DNA of 64,000 nt from Phytobacter diazotrophicus (GTDB lineage Bacteria; Pseudomonadota; Gammaproteobacteria; Enterobacterales; Enterobacteriaceae): assembly GCA_004346725.1 (NCBI GenBank), contig SMDE01000008.1, positions 241,326 through 305,325 on the forward strand, written 5' to 3'. Numbering within the stretch: position 1 is the first letter of the stretch; each line of letters opens with the position of its first letter. Positions 10,153 to 20,693 of the stretch are shown one piece after another. The notes below the pieces were generated by a model that was not told the origin of the DNA, made no database searches, and saw only the letters and a program-made list of their open reading frames with translations. Both the position numbers and the translations under genes were made by a program.

Positions 10153-10349
10153 TTATGCAAGTCGCTGGATAATCGAGGCGGCGAGCGTTAATTTTTCCAG
10201 CATCGGGTTGCCCGGGCTTTACCAAACTGCACCACCTCACTATGTGCTGACACAATACGCGAGAACGTGGCCTGGCTGATGGCCAGTGACTGTCGCAGTT
10301 CAGAGACAGAGCGCGACCCTTGCAAGAGTAAATCGGTTAAGGCGCTCAT
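10153..10349 (-). pseudogene. yjjJ: yjjJ remnant with internal deletion (HipA-like kinase)
   Basis: On the minus strand, ATG at 10347-10349 opens MSALTDLLLQGSRSVSELRQ, continuing into SLAISQATFSRIVSAHSEVV and QFGKARAT, a winged-helix start like that of YjjJ. It reads into a stop at 10188-10190. In another frame the same bases give GNPMLEKLTLAASIIQRLA then stop at 10153-10155, which looks like a C-terminal tail. Intact YjjJ is about 440 residues and occupies exactly this slot, on this strand, between deoD and lplA in K-12. I infer that one deletion removed the whole kinase core and joined the two ends out of frame, near 10205-10220. Confidence 0.7.
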
Positions 10350-10373
10350 GGGCGAATAGATTTATGAATAGAT

Positions 10374-10403
10374 AAAACGGGCAGCATAAAAGCCGCCCGT
10401 TTT
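10374..10403 (-). terminator. Terminator after deoD (end of deo operon)
   Basis: The inverted repeat AAAACGGGC ... GCCCGTTTT with a short loop lies 10-40 bases beyond the deoD stop. On the minus strand it ends in a T-rich arm, so it fits an intrinsic terminator for the deoCABD transcript. Confidence 0.75.
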
Positions 10404-10412
10404 GAAAAAGAT

Positions 10413-11135
10413 TTACTCTTTATCGCCCAGCAGAACAGATTCCAGCGCGATTTTGATCATGTCGTTGAACGTGGTCTGACGCTCGGCAGAGGTGGTCTGC
10501 TCGTGAGTACGGATATGGTCAGAAACGGTACAGATGGTCAGCGCTTTCGCACCGAACTCTGCGGCAACGCCGTAGATACCAGCCGCTTCCATTTCCACGC
10601 CCAGAATGCCGTATTTTTCCATAACGTCGAACATCTCGCCGCCGTCCGGTGCATAGAACAGATCCGCAGAGAAGATGTTACCAACGCGGGCATCTACACC
10701 CAGCGCTTTGGCGGCATCAACAGCGTTACGCACCATACCAAAGTCAGCAATGGCTGCAAAATCATGGTCTTTAAAACGCATACGGTTGACTTTAGAGTCC
10801 GTGCACGCGCCCATACCGATGACGATATCACGCAGTTTCACGTCCATACGTACCGCGCCGCAGGAGCCCACACGGATGATTTTTTTCACGCCGAAATCGG
10901 TGATCAGCTCTTTCGCGTAGATGGAGCAGGATGGGATACCCATACCATGGCCCATTACGGAGATTTTGCGGCCTTTATAGGTACCGGTGTAACCCAACAT
11001 GCCGCGCACGTTGTTCACTTCACGGATATCTTCAAAAAAAGTTTCAGCAATGTGCTTTGCGCGCAGCGGGTCGCCAGGCATCAGCACAACGTCAGCAAAA
11101 TCACCCATTTCAGCGTTAATGTGAGGAGTAGCCAT
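10413..11135 (-). CDS. deoD: Purine-nucleoside phosphorylase DeoD
   Basis: DeoD (240 residues) is the last gene of the deo operon; it splits purine (deoxy)nucleosides with phosphate into base and (deoxy)ribose 1-phosphate. The hexameric-PNP hallmarks are present: phosphate-loop [19 protein letters not shown], the segment [10 protein letters not shown] and the catalytic-Asp region CTVSDHIRT. One extra glycine in [10 protein letters not shown] makes it one residue longer than in E. coli. The start ATG 11133-11135 has AAAAGGAA before it and gives [12 protein letters not shown]; the frame continues upstream into a palindrome and is not coding there. It follows deoB by 87 bases. Confidence 0.97.
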   Translation of the reverse strand: MATPHINAEMGDFADVVLMPGDPLRAKHIAETFFEDIREVNNVRGMLGYTGTYKGRKISVMGHGMGIPSCSIYAKELITDFGVKKIIRVGSCGAVRMDVKLRDIVIGMGACTDSKVNRMRFKDHDFAAIADFGMVRNAVDAAKALGVDARVGNIFSADLFYAPDGGEMFDVMEKYGILGVEMEAAGIYGVAAEFGAKALTICTVSDHIRTHEQTTSAERQTTFNDMIKIALESVLLGDKE

Positions 11136-11162
11136 CTTCAGTTCCTTTTTATTCGTTGTGTT

Positions 11163-11204
11163 TTCCCCCTCTCCCGCAGGAGAGAGTCGGGGCAAGGGCA
11201 TCAA
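11163..11204. repeat. Interspersed palindrome between deoB and deoD
   Basis: CCCCCTCTCCCGCAGGAGAGAGTCGGGGCAAGGGCATC has the CCCTCTCCC / GGAGAG pairing shared with copies near 28255, 53930, 63684 and 63745. A second small hairpin (GGGCATC ... GATGCCC) follows. In the deo mRNA it would form structure between deoB and deoD. I cannot assign it to a named repeat family. Confidence 0.6.
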
Positions 11205-11222
11205 ACGATGCCCGTTCCCAAA

Positions 11223-12482
<1,260 letters not shown>

Positions 12483-12498
12483 TCAGATCAGTATATCG

Positions 12499-13821
12499 TT
12501 AATCGGTAATGCGTCGCCAGACTGTTGGCGTCTCTTTTGGCGCTTTATCGGCAATCACAATCGCGGCTTTGACCGCATTTGCCGCTTCCTGCCAGCTTGC
12601 TTCATCTTTTGCGTGGATCACCGCTAAAGGACGCTGCCCGTCGATCGCATCACCCAGACGCGCCATATCGGTAAAGCCGACGCTGTAATCGATGGTATCG
12701 GACGCCTGACGACGACCGCCGCCCATGGAGACCACCGCCATACCCAGCGCGCGGGTGTCCATCTGCGCGATAAACCCTTCGGTATCGGCATACACGGCCT
12801 TGCTGAGCGTCGCGGTTGCCAGGTATTTGTCATAGTTTTCGACGAAATCGGTCGGACCTTTTTGTGCCGCCACCATACGCCCGAAGATTTCTGCCGCTTT
12901 ACCGTTATCCAGCACCGCCTGTAATTGTCTGCGCGCTTCGGCGTCATCTTTCGCCAGTTTGCCGGAGACCAGCATTTCTACGCAGAGCGCCATCGTCACA
13001 TCAAAGAGACGCGGATTGCGGTAATCGCCAGTCAGGAAGCGGACGGCTTCGCGCACTTCAACAGCGTTACCGGCGCTGGAGGCGAGTACCTGGTTCATAT
13101 CAGTGAGCAGTGCGGTCGTACGCACACCCGCGCCATTCGCCACTCCAACAATCGCCTGCGCCAGTTCCGCAGAAAGTTCTGCCGTCGGCATAAAGGCCCC
13201 GCTGCCCACTTTGACGTCCATGACCAGCGCGTCCAGTCCTTCCGCCAGTTTCTTGGCAAGGATCGAGGCGGTGATCAGCGGAATAGAATCGACCGTCGCG
13301 GTAATATCACGCGTGGCATAAAAGCGTTTGTCAGCAGGGGCTAAAGAATTCGTTTGTCCGATAATCGCGACGCCCACATCTTTAATGATGTCGCGAAAGC
13401 GTTTGTCATCGGGGAAAATATCAAACCCTGGAATGGCTTCCAGTTTGTCGAGCGTACCGCCGGTATGACCAAGCCCGCGCCCGGAAATCATTGGGATATA
13501 GCCGCCACAGGCCGCAACCATCGGCCCAAGCATGAGCGAAGTGACATCGCCCACGCCGCCCGTGGAGTGCTTGTCGACGACAGGTCCGTTGAGATTAAGG
13601 TGTTTCCAGTCGAGGACAGTCCCTGAGTCTCGCATCGCCATGGTCAGCGAAACGCGCTCCTCAATTGCCATGTCGTGGAAGAAAATGGTCATTGCCAGCG
13701 CGGCAATTTGCCCTTCGGACACGGTGTTGTCACGGATCCCATTAATAAAGAAACGAATCTCTTCATCGCTGAGCACGTAGCCATCGCGTTTTTTACGAAT
13801 TATTTCTTGAGCGAGAAACAA
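12499..13821 (-). CDS. deoA: Thymidine phosphorylase DeoA
   Basis: DeoA (440 residues) phosphorolyses thymidine and deoxyuridine to base and deoxyribose 1-phosphate. The family signature is intact, with [17 protein letters not shown] near residues 84-100 and the substrate-binding [15 protein letters not shown] region near 115-130. C-terminal residues follow the nucleoside-phosphorylase type II/III fold. It is the second gene of the deo operon, 56 bases after deoC. The start ATG lies at 13819-13821, with AGGGGG upstream. Confidence 0.97.
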   Translation of the reverse strand: MFLAQEIIRKKRDGYVLSDEEIRFFINGIRDNTVSEGQIAALAMTIFFHDMAIEERVSLTMAMRDSGTVLDWKHLNLNGPVVDKHSTGGVGDVTSLMLGPMVAACGGYIPMISGRGLGHTGGTLDKLEAIPGFDIFPDDKRFRDIIKDVGVAIIGQTNSLAPADKRFYATRDITATVDSIPLITASILAKKLAEGLDALVMDVKVGSGAFMPTAELSAELAQAIVGVANGAGVRTTALLTDMNQVLASSAGNAVEVREAVRFLTGDYRNPRLFDVTMALCVEMLVSGKLAKDDAEARRQLQAVLDNGKAAEIFGRMVAAQKGPTDFVENYDKYLATATLSKAVYADTEGFIAQMDTRALGMAVVSMGGGRRQASDTIDYSVGFTDMARLGDAIDGQRPLAVIHAKDEASWQEAANAVKAAIVIADKAPKETPTVWRRITD

Positions 13822-13877
13822 GGTAACCCCCTGAAAATCAAGGTTTGTTGCGGCGGACGCGCCACCGCAAAGTAGAA

Positions 13878-14657
13878 TTAGTAGCCGCTTGCGCTCTTAC
13901 CGTCGCCATGGCCCAGTGCTTTGAGCAGGCTTGCCAGCAGGCTGGAAGCACCAAAGCGATAGTGGCGAGAATCCGCCCAGTCAGCGCCAAACAGTTCGTC
14001 GGCAATCGCGAGGAATTTCTGCGCATCTTCTGCTGAACGCACGCCGCCAGCCGGTTTGAAACCAACGGTTTTCGCCACACCCATATCGCGAATCACTTCC
14101 AGCATGATGCGCGCACTTTCCGGTGTGGCATTTACTGGCACTTTACCGGTAGAGGTTTTAATGAAATCAGCCCCCGCTTTGATAGCAATTTCAGACGCTT
14201 TACGAATCAGCGCCTCTTCTTTCAATTCGCCGGTTTCGATAATCACTTTCAGCAGAACATTGGCCGCTGCACAGGCATCTTTACAGGCCTTAACCAGATC
14301 AAAGCCCACTTGTTCATTGCCTGCAATCAGCGCACGGTACGGGAATACCACATCGACTTCATCAGCGCCGTAAGCAATCGCCGCGCGCGTTTCCGCCAGC
14401 GCGATCTCAATATCGTCGTTACCGTGCGGGAAGTTAGTGACCGTTGCGATGCGGATATCTGGCGTGCCCTGCTCTTTCAGCGTTTTGCGCGCAATCGGGA
14501 TAAAACGCGGATAGATACAGATAGCGGCCGTGTTGCCAACCGGGGTTTTCGCCTGATGACACAGCGCGATCACTTTTTCGTTCGTGTCGTCGTCGTTCAG
14601 GGTAGTCAGGTCCATCAGTTTCAACGCGCGCAGGCTGCTTGCAGTTAAATCAGTCAT
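13878..14657 (-). CDS. deoC: Deoxyribose-phosphate aldolase DeoC
   Basis: DeoC (259 residues) splits deoxyribose 5-phosphate into acetaldehyde and glyceraldehyde 3-phosphate, finishing deoxynucleoside breakdown. The Schiff-base lysine segment [10 protein letters not shown] (Lys167), the second lysine in [10 protein letters not shown] (Lys201) and the acidic ADEVDVV segment (Asp102) are all intact. The start ATG 14655-14657 has GGAGAGA upstream and gives [12 protein letters not shown] as in E. coli. It is first in deoCABD and is controlled from the deoP2 region directly upstream and deoP1 within yjjI. Confidence 0.97.
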   Translation of the reverse strand: MTDLTASSLRALKLMDLTTLNDDDTNEKVIALCHQAKTPVGNTAAICIYPRFIPIARKTLKEQGTPDIRIATVTNFPHGNDDIEIALAETRAAIAYGADEVDVVFPYRALIAGNEQVGFDLVKACKDACAAANVLLKVIIETGELKEEALIRKASEIAIKAGADFIKTSTGKVPVNATPESARIMLEVIRDMGVAKTVGFKPAGGVRSAEDAQKFLAIADELFGADWADSRHYRFGASSLLASLLKALGHGDGKSASGY

Positions 14658-14695
14658 TTCTCTCTCCGTCGGCATAAGCCGGTTAAATACGGGTC

Positions 14696-14711
14696 TGTTA
14701 TTATTCTAACA
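14696..14711 (-). promoter_or_regulatory. DeoR operator O2 overlapping deoP2
   Basis: TGTTATTATTCTAACA (minus strand TGTTAGAATAATAACA) matches the DeoR palindrome TGTTAGAATTCTAACA at 14 of 16 bases and contains the TAGAAT -10 hexamer of deoP2. It sits 39 bases before the deoC start. It is exactly 600 bases from O1, against 599 reported for E. coli, so a DeoR repression loop is expected. Confidence 0.9.
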
Positions 14712-14726
14712 TTAACCCACCATCAC

Positions 14727-14798
14727 ACTTCGACACTCATCACAGTTAATGAAAACCACATTCATATTTGCAAAACCGTAATGAGACATTCATCAAAT
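14727..14798 (-). promoter_or_regulatory. deoP2 activator region with two CRP sites
   Basis: Two half-conserved CRP sites flank a CytR-sized gap. The promoter-near one reads TGTGATGAGTGTCGAAGT on the minus strand (14728-14745); the distal one TTTGATGAATGTCTCATTA lies at 14779-14797. Their 52-base separation and order mirror E. coli deoP2, where CRP activates and CytR bound between the sites represses. The CytR site itself I cannot point to. Confidence 0.75.
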
Positions 14799-14909
14799 TT
14801 TTAGCCTTAACATAGCCACATACCCGGATATTTAGGGGTGTGGATCAAAGGCGGGCTCCGTTCGGTTACTTACACTGGGCCAGATACTCAAGGAATAAGA
14901 GGAACGAAT

Positions 14910-16475
14910 ATGTCCACGCCAAATGATTCAGCATATCTGGCTCGTTGCCAGCAGATTGCGACAAGCAGCACCCTGACTCCCGCACAAAAACGCCATTTTC
15001 TTGCGCTTGAGGCCGAGAACAGTCTGCCTTATCCCCCACTGGCTAAAGAAGCGCGCGCTGCGCTTGATGACGGCGCCATTTGCGATATGTTCGAAGGGCA
15101 TGCGCCCTACAAACCACGCTATGTCTTGCCAGACTATGCGAAATTCCTCGCGAATGGCTCGCAATGGCTGGAACTCGAAGGGGCAACCGATCTCGACGAC
15201 GCGTTATCGATGCTCACCATCCTTTATCACCATGTTCCGTCAGTCACATCTATGCCCGTCTGGCTGGGCCAACTGGATGTGATACTGCAACCGTATGTTA
15301 GAATTCTAACACAAGAAGAGATCGATATTCGAATAAAACGTTTCTGGCGTTATCTGGACAGAACCCTGCCGGATGCGTTTATGCACGCCAATATTGGCCC
15401 TGCCGATACGCCAGTTACCCGTGCCATTTTACGCGCCGACGCAGAGCTTAAGCAGGTTGCGCCTAATCTGACCTTTATTTATGACCCGGATATGACGCCG
15501 GATGACTTACTGCTTGAAGTGGCAAAAAACATTTGTGAGTGCAGTAAGCCCCATATCGCTAACGGACCCAAAAATGATAAAATTTTCACAAAAGGTGGCT
15601 ATGGCGTCGTCAGTTGTTACAACTCGCTGCCGCTCAGCGGCGGTGGCAGTACGCTGGTGCGACTTAACCTGAAAGCCATCGCCGAACGCAGCAGCAGTAT
15701 TGAGGATTTCTTCACACGCCAGCTTCCCCACTACTGTCAGCAGCAAATCGCGATCATTGATGCACGCTGCGACTTCCTCTATTCGCAATCCGGCTTCTTC
15801 GAGAATAACTTCCTGGTGGCCGAAGGGCTGATAGACCCGCAACGTTTTGCGCCCATGTTTGGTATGTACGGTCTGGCCGAAGCGGTGAATACCCTCTGCG
15901 AACGTGCAGGGCTCAGCGCCCGCTACGGCAAAAATGAAGAAGCCAACGCGCTGGGTTACAGAATCAGTGAACAACTGGCGACATTTGTCGCTAACACGCC
16001 GGTAAAACATGGCTGGAATAACAGAGCGATGTTGCATGCGCAATCGGGGATCAGTTCGGATACGGACACCACGCCGGGGGCGCGTTTACCCTACGGCGAT
16101 GAGCCGGATCCCATTACTCACCTGCTGACGGTTGCCCCACATCATGCCTGGTATACGGCGGGTATCAGCGACATTCTGACCCTCGATGAGACCGTCAAAC
16201 GCAATCCGCAGGCCGTCGTGCAACTCTGCCTCGGCGCCTTTAAAGCCGGTATGCGTGAGTTCACCGCCAATGTCAGCGGCAACGATCTGGTACGCGTAAC
16301 AGGTTATATGGTGCGCCTGTCGGACCTGGAAAAATTCCGTGCCGAGGGGTCACGCACCAACACGACCTGGCTTGGAGAGGAAGCCGCCCGAAATACCCAC
16401 ATCCTTGAAAGACAACCGCGCGTGGTCAGCCATGAACAGCAGATGCGCTTCAACACGCAACGTGATTCAGATTGA
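14910..16475 (+). CDS. yjjI: Glycyl-radical enzyme-like protein YjjI
   Basis: YjjI (521 residues; E. coli 516) belongs to a glycyl-radical-enzyme-related family of unknown substrate. The C-terminal segment NDLVRVTGYMVRL carries the glycine expected to hold the radical (compare RVxGY in pyruvate formate-lyase), and SCYNSLPL near residue 235 supplies a candidate active-site cysteine. The next gene, yjjW, is a matching activase. The start ATG 14910 has AGGAATAAGAGGA upstream; the frame extends 24 codons further without support. The 5' third of the gene contains two DeoR operators of the divergent deo operon. Confidence 0.9.
   Translation: MSTPNDSAYLARCQQIATSSTLTPAQKRHFLALEAENSLPYPPLAKEARAALDDGAICDMFEGHAPYKPRYVLPDYAKFLANGSQWLELEGATDLDDALSMLTILYHHVPSVTSMPVWLGQLDVILQPYVRILTQEEIDIRIKRFWRYLDRTLPDAFMHANIGPADTPVTRAILRADAELKQVAPNLTFIYDPDMTPDDLLLEVAKNICECSKPHIANGPKNDKIFTKGGYGVVSCYNSLPLSGGGSTLVRLNLKAIAERSSSIEDFFTRQLPHYCQQQIAIIDARCDFLYSQSGFFENNFLVAEGLIDPQRFAPMFGMYGLAEAVNTLCERAGLSARYGKNEEANALGYRISEQLATFVANTPVKHGWNNRAMLHAQSGISSDTDTTPGARLPYGDEPDPITHLLTVAPHHAWYTAGISDILTLDETVKRNPQAVVQLCLGAFKAGMREFTANVSGNDLVRVTGYMVRLSDLEKFRAEGSRTNTTWLGEEAARNTHILERQPRVVSHEQQMRFNTQRDSD
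15296..15311 (-). promoter_or_regulatory. DeoR operator O1 (deoP1) inside yjjI
   Basis: TGTTAGAATTCTAACA is a perfect 16-base palindrome and, as I recall it, the exact DeoR consensus. It contains TAGAAT on the minus strand, the expected -10 of deoP1, and lies 639 bases before the deoC start, within codons of yjjI. Spacing to O2 is 600 bases. Confidence 0.92.
15575..15590 (-). promoter_or_regulatory. Candidate third DeoR operator OE inside yjjI
   Basis: TGATAAAATTTTCACA matches the DeoR palindrome at 12 of 16 bases and lies 279 bases from O1, against about 278 for OE in E. coli. The match alone would be weak; the spacing makes it convincing. It lies in yjjI codons for about NDKIFTK. Confidence 0.75.
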
Positions 16476-16574
16476 ATCAAGGCACCATGATGGAGAAGCC
16501 TGAGCGTAGCAATACAGGTTGCGCTCAGACTTCGAAGGGACAGCTAAACAGCTAACAAGGAGACAGCACGAAGG

Positions 16575-17429
16575 ATGAAGTGTTTAGTCAGTAAGATTAT
16601 CCCGTTCTCCTGCGTCGATGGGCCAGGCAGCCGTCTGGCGCTGTTCTTACAGGGCTGTAATTTGAATTGTAAAAATTGCCATAATCCGTGGACGATCGGA
16701 CGCTGCAACCACTGTGCACAATGTGTTCCCGCCTGCCCGCATAATGCATTAACACTGCTTGATGGACGGGTTAACTGGGATGCCAGCGCCTGCCAGCAGT
16801 GCGATACCTGTTTACATCTCTGCCCACAGCAGTCCACGCCCATGGCGCAAACGCTCAGTGTGGAAGAGGTGCTGGCCCACGTCCGCAAAGCGGCAATGTT
16901 TATCGAAGGGATCACCGTCAGCGGCGGCGAGGCAACGACACAGTTGCCGTTTCTGGTTGCGCTGTTCAGTGCGCTCAAATCGACGCCGTCGCTTCAACAC
17001 TTGTCCTGTCTGGTCGACAGCAACGGTCTGCTTAGCGAAACGGGTTGGCACAGACTTCTGCCTGTCTGTGACGGGGCGATGATCGATCTCAAAGCCTGGG
17101 GTAGCGACCATCATCGATTTCTGACCGGGCGCGATAATGCGCAGATAAAGGCCAGCATCCGTCTTCTGGCGGCGCATCAGCGGCTGGCGGAGTTACGTTT
17201 ATTGGTCATCCCCGACCAGTGTGATTACCTGCAACACATTGATGAGATCTGCGAATTTATCGGCGAGTTAGGCGATGTGCCGGTGCGTATTAACGCCTTT
17301 CAAACCCATGGCGTGTATGGCGAAGCAAAACAGTGGCGTAGCGCCACCGCCGGGGATGTGGAACCGCTGGCGCAGGCGCTGACTGCCCGAGGCGTGAACA
17401 CCGTGATCCTTCCGGCGTTGTATCTGTAA
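16575..17429 (+). CDS. yjjW: YjjW, radical-SAM glycyl-radical-enzyme activase
   Basis: YjjW (284 residues) has the radical SAM motif CNLNCKNC (about residues 27-34), binding a 4Fe-4S cluster that cleaves S-adenosylmethionine, followed by two ferredoxin-like cysteine sets ([13 protein letters not shown] and [13 protein letters not shown]) for auxiliary clusters, as in the PFL-activase family with ferredoxin inserts. Motif [10 protein letters not shown] matches the SAM-binding GGE. It follows yjjI by 99 bases on the same strand and is inferred to generate the glycyl radical on YjjI under anaerobic conditions. ATG 16575 is preceded by AAGGAG. Confidence 0.92.
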   Translation: MKCLVSKIIPFSCVDGPGSRLALFLQGCNLNCKNCHNPWTIGRCNHCAQCVPACPHNALTLLDGRVNWDASACQQCDTCLHLCPQQSTPMAQTLSVEEVLAHVRKAAMFIEGITVSGGEATTQLPFLVALFSALKSTPSLQHLSCLVDSNGLLSETGWHRLLPVCDGAMIDLKAWGSDHHRFLTGRDNAQIKASIRLLAAHQRLAELRLLVIPDQCDYLQHIDEICEFIGELGDVPVRINAFQTHGVYGEAKQWRSATAGDVEPLAQALTARGVNTVILPALYL

Positions 17430-17430
17430 A

Positions 17431-18210
17431 TCAGCTTAACGAAAACGTAGCGTGGGTATTGTCGAACAGCGCCTGAGCAATCACGTCTGGCGCTTCCGGG
17501 CGTAATTCACAGAGGGTGTCAAAGACCCGAGCCGCCTGTTCCGGGCGATTAGGCTGGCCCTGAAAACCGTTTAATGGCATATCCGGGGCATCGGTTTCCA
17601 GCAGCAGAGCGTTTAGCGGCAATTGCGCCATCACTTCGCGGGTCTTGCTGGCGCGCGGGTAAGTAATGGTACCGCCAACGCCAATTTTATATCCCAGGCT
17701 GATAAAACGTTCCGCCTGCTGCAGGCTACCGGCAAAGCCATGTACCACCCCCGTTCGCGGCAGGTCATGGCGTTTAAGGTGCATCGCCAGCTTGTCGTGC
17801 GTGCGGCGCGAATGCAGGATCACCGGCAGATCAAAGCGCTTTGCCAGCTTAAGCTGCGCATCCAGCACCGCCTGCTGACGTTCAAACTGCGGATCATCAC
17901 GATACAGATCCAGACCAATTTCGCCAATCGCCACTACCTTCTGCGGACGGGTTGCGAGCAGTTGCTCAAGGCGCTCCAGGCAGCTCGCCGTATGCTCTTC
18001 AATAACGATCGGATGCAGCCCCAGCGCGGCATAGAGTGCAGGATAATCCCCGGCAAGTTTGATAACGCGGGCAAAGTACTGTGAGCCAATCGCCGGGACG
18101 ATAATCTGTTCGACCCCAACGGCGCTGGCGCGGGTAATACTGTTCGATTCATCATCCTGGAAGGGGGGAAAATCGAAGTGACAGTGAGTATCGATAAAGC
18201 GGAACGTCAC
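17431..18210 (-). CDS. yjjV: TatD-family metal-dependent hydrolase YjjV
   Basis: YjjV (259 residues) has TatD/Mg-dependent DNase motifs: DTHCHFDF at the start (metal-binding His-x-His), GEIGLDLY near residue 95, HSRRTHD near 130, VVHGFAG near 155 and ETDAPDMPL near 205. Relatives are two-metal hydrolases with 3'-5' nuclease activity; the true substrate of YjjV is not known to me. It overlaps the end of yjjU by four bases (ATGA type), so the two are translationally coupled. It converges on yjjW with one base between stops. Confidence 0.93.
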   Translation of the reverse strand: MTFRFIDTHCHFDFPPFQDDESNSITRASAVGVEQIIVPAIGSQYFARVIKLAGDYPALYAALGLHPIVIEEHTASCLERLEQLLATRPQKVVAIGEIGLDLYRDDPQFERQQAVLDAQLKLAKRFDLPVILHSRRTHDKLAMHLKRHDLPRTGVVHGFAGSLQQAERFISLGYKIGVGGTITYPRASKTREVMAQLPLNALLLETDAPDMPLNGFQGQPNRPEQAARVFDTLCELRPEAPDVIAQALFDNTHATFSLS

Positions 18211-19283
18211 GCAGTATCCTCATTATTAAAAGGCAAATCGTTGGCCTGAACCGCGCTGACAAGCGGCGTATCGACCGCATCGTTGGCGACGGCGGCTGGC
18301 GGCACCACGATGGTGGCAGAAGTCGTGGCCACGCGCGGCGCATGACGAATTAATGGCGGCTTTTCTGCCAACAGCTTACCCACCGTCGCCAGGAAATAAC
18401 GCCCGCAGAGTCTTCCCAGTTTGTAATCATCCCGCAGTGCAGGTAAACGGCTTCCCAGCGCCATGCTGTGCAGAAGCTTCGGCGGGTAGATTTCAAAAAT
18501 GCGCAACTTACCGGGCGGTGCTTCGATAAATTTCTGCGTCGCCGAATAGGTCTTCTCGTGATGCTGAACGAGATTAACGAAAGGCTGCAAGCTGCTTTCC
18601 CCCAGCCAGCGTTCCATTCGCTTAAACCATTGAGGGGTGTAATACATTTGCGACGGCACGGTGCGGATAACCACAATGGTCTTCGCCCCGCGTTTCGCCG
18701 CTTCCTGAACAGGTATAGCGTCGCTGACGCCGCCATCAAGGTAATTGACGCCGTTAAGGGTAACGCCCGGACGATAGAACCCGGGAATAGCGCTGGATGC
18801 GCGAATGATATCCAGCCAGGAACGACTGTCGGGGGAGAAGTATTCCGGCGTGTAGTCATCCTGACGGCAGGCGCACATATAGAAGGCTTTGCCTGTATCG
18901 AAGGCACGCGCGGCGTAGTCCATCGCCAGCGGCATCTGACTTGAGGTAGAAGAGATAAGCCAGTCAAGATCGATCAGGTTGCCGCCACGCACGAAACGTA
19001 CGGGATCAAAGAAGTCGCGAGTGGTTGTGTAGCGCATAATGACCTTACGCGCATAACCGGGCTGATTACACAGGTATGCCGACAGGTTTTGCGCCCCGGC
19101 GGAGGTGCCAAGAAAAAGGTCAAAGGGGTTAAAGTCAGCGCGCATGAACTCATCCAGTACGCCGGCCGTAAAAATGCCCCGCTGACCGCCTCCCTCACAT
19201 ACCAGAGCGAGTCGGCCTGGGCGAAATGGCGTTAACGCCAATGGCGCAATGTTGCCAAGCGTTACCGGAATATATTGCCCCAC
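18207..19283 (-). CDS. yjjU: Patatin-like phospholipase YjjU
   Basis: YjjU (358 residues) has the patatin catalytic layout: oxyanion loop CEGGGQRG (about residues 30-37), nucleophile elbow GTSAG (about 60) and the dyad aspartate in LDGGVSDAIP (about 178). No signal peptide is seen. Family members hydrolyse acyl esters of phospholipids; the substrate here is unknown. It is upstream of, and overlaps, yjjV. The start ATG 19281-19283 has GAAAGGAAAG upstream. Confidence 0.93.
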   Translation of the reverse strand: MGQYIPVTLGNIAPLALTPFRPGRLALVCEGGGQRGIFTAGVLDEFMRADFNPFDLFLGTSAGAQNLSAYLCNQPGYARKVIMRYTTTRDFFDPVRFVRGGNLIDLDWLISSTSSQMPLAMDYAARAFDTGKAFYMCACRQDDYTPEYFSPDSRSWLDIIRASSAIPGFYRPGVTLNGVNYLDGGVSDAIPVQEAAKRGAKTIVVIRTVPSQMYYTPQWFKRMERWLGESSLQPFVNLVQHHEKTYSATQKFIEAPPGKLRIFEIYPPKLLHSMALGSRLPALRDDYKLGRLCGRYFLATVGKLLAEKPPLIRHAPRVATTSATIVVPPAAVANDAVDTPLVSAVQANDLPFNNEDTA

Positions 19284-19399
19284 CCTGCTTTCCTTTCGAT
19301 GTTAGGTTTTAACAAAGTAACGCAATTTTCCCCTCGTAGAAACAATGAAAGCCAGTCACGAGGACTGGCTTGATGATTCGTTTAAGAGGGTAGCTCGCG

Positions 19400-19561
19400 C
19401 TACGGGCGTCTGCGGCCCATAAACAGGCTGACGAGGAACAGAATGATACCGACGATAAAGACAATTTTCGCGGCACCCGCTGCCGTACCTGCCAGACCAC
19501 CAAAGCCCAGAGCGGCGGCAATTAACGCGATAACCAGAAATATAATGCCCCAACGAAACAT
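19400..19561 (-). CDS. ytjA: Small membrane protein YtjA (DUF1328)
   Basis: This 53-residue minus-strand gene starts [20 protein letters not shown] and ends [10 protein letters not shown]. It has two hydrophobic helices separated by a small-residue stretch ([12 protein letters not shown]) and a basic end. It is almost identical to E. coli YtjA. The ATG at 19559-19561 is preceded by AAGGAGAG. The role is unknown; neighbouring osmY is a stress gene and DUF1328 proteins are often stress linked, but that is inference. Confidence 0.9.
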   Translation of the reverse strand: MFRWGIIFLVIALIAAALGFGGLAGTAAGAAKIVFIVGIILFLVSLFMGRRRP

Positions 19562-19649
19562 AAGACTCTCCTTAACCATAGTTAATGTCGACCGCTAATG
19601 TGAGCGCTCAGGATGCTCACTGGCGATATTTTCCAGGTGCGTTCTACTG

Positions 19650-19671
19650 ACTCCCGGCAAAGCGCCGGGAT
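19650..19671 (-). terminator. Hairpin after osmY
   Basis: TCCCGGC ... GCCGGGA forms a stable stem about 20 bases beyond the osmY stop. There is only a weak T-rich tail on the minus strand, so termination strength is uncertain. Confidence 0.5.
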
Positions 19672-19690
19672 TGCACATTTCAGGAATTCG

Positions 19691-20308
19691 TTACTTAGCT
19701 TTCAGATCGTTTTTCACACTTTTGACGCCATCTACCGCTTTAGCGATACTTTCGGCCCGCTCAATTTGCGCCTGTGAATCTACGGTACCGGACAACTGTA
19801 CAACGCCATCGGTCGTTTCAACTTTCACCTTACGGGAAGGAACGATGTCGTCGGCCAGCAATTTTGCTTTGATTTCACTGGTAGTCGCGGTGTCGCCGGC
19901 ATAGCCTTTCGCAGAGGTGTTTTTACCATCACGAACATGGAGTTTGTCGCTTACTGAAGCAACGCCTTCCACCCCTTTCGCGACGGTTACCGCCTGTTCT
20001 GCCTGTGCCTGGCTTTCAACGAAGCCACTCAACGTCACCACTTTTTTCTCAGTTTTTACGGAGATATCGGTACTCTTGATATCTTCGTGATCGACCAGCG
20101 CTGCTTTGACTTTCGCCGTAATCGCGCTGTCATCCATGAAATTACCGACTTTATTCATAGAGCTATCGATTTTTTGCCCTGCGTTATCGGCCGCGTTTTG
20201 CGCCTTATTGGTCGTCGTGTTTTCCGCCATTACGGAACCACTTGCCAGGGTAGAACCCAGCACGACAGCCAGCAGAGTTTTCGAAATCTTCAGTCTTGTC
20301 ATCGTCAT
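19691..20308 (-). CDS. osmY: Osmotically induced periplasmic protein OsmY
   Basis: OsmY (205 residues) has a Sec signal ([20 protein letters not shown], cleavage near VMA-EN) and two BON domains (about 60-125 and 140-205), each with the DxxI-x-VK-ALL pattern. It is a periplasmic chaperone-like protein induced by osmotic stress and stationary phase through RpoS. I chose ATG 20306-20308, with AGGATAT upstream, because it gives the known [10 protein letters not shown] start; the open frame extends 32 codons upstream without support. The 385-base gap to prfC (20309-20693) should hold the RpoS-dependent promoter; it is AT-rich and I see no gene in it. Confidence 0.95.
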   Translation of the reverse strand: MTMTRLKISKTLLAVVLGSTLASGSVMAENTTTNKAQNAADNAGQKIDSSMNKVGNFMDDSAITAKVKAALVDHEDIKSTDISVKTEKKVVTLSGFVESQAQAEQAVTVAKGVEGVASVSDKLHVRDGKNTSAKGYAGDTATTSEIKAKLLADDIVPSRKVKVETTDGVVQLSGTVDSQAQIERAESIAKAVDGVKSVKNDLKAK

Positions 20309-20693
20309 CGATCTATATCCTGTTGGTTTGCCCACAATTTGGGCGGTAAGCAGCAATGAAGGCCGCTTTTCCTGCTGTGGTGAATCACCAGTCTGACAAA
20401 TCAATAAGTTAGGTTATTAACGCTAACTCATTAGACTTAAGTCAGTAATTAATATTATGTAATGCCTATTTTCCTGAACAAAAAACCGCTAAACACGCAT
20501 TGAATAGGATTTATATCCAGTCAAAATGTCATTACTTTGTTAAATATAGAACACAATCGCAGAAACGCTTGCGAAAGCGGTTAAAAAGTGACCAGAGAAG
20601 AGGGAAATGCGGCTATTTAAGAACTTTCCGCAAGGGGCTAAAAAGACAGGTAAAGTGACGGAGCACGGCGCCTGCCGCGCTCCGTAGAGGAGA

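Noticed and set aside
20309..20693. Possible gene in the osmY-prfC gap
   Set aside because: Only short frames without ribosome sites are present; the gap is best explained by the osmY promoter and the end of prfC transcription.
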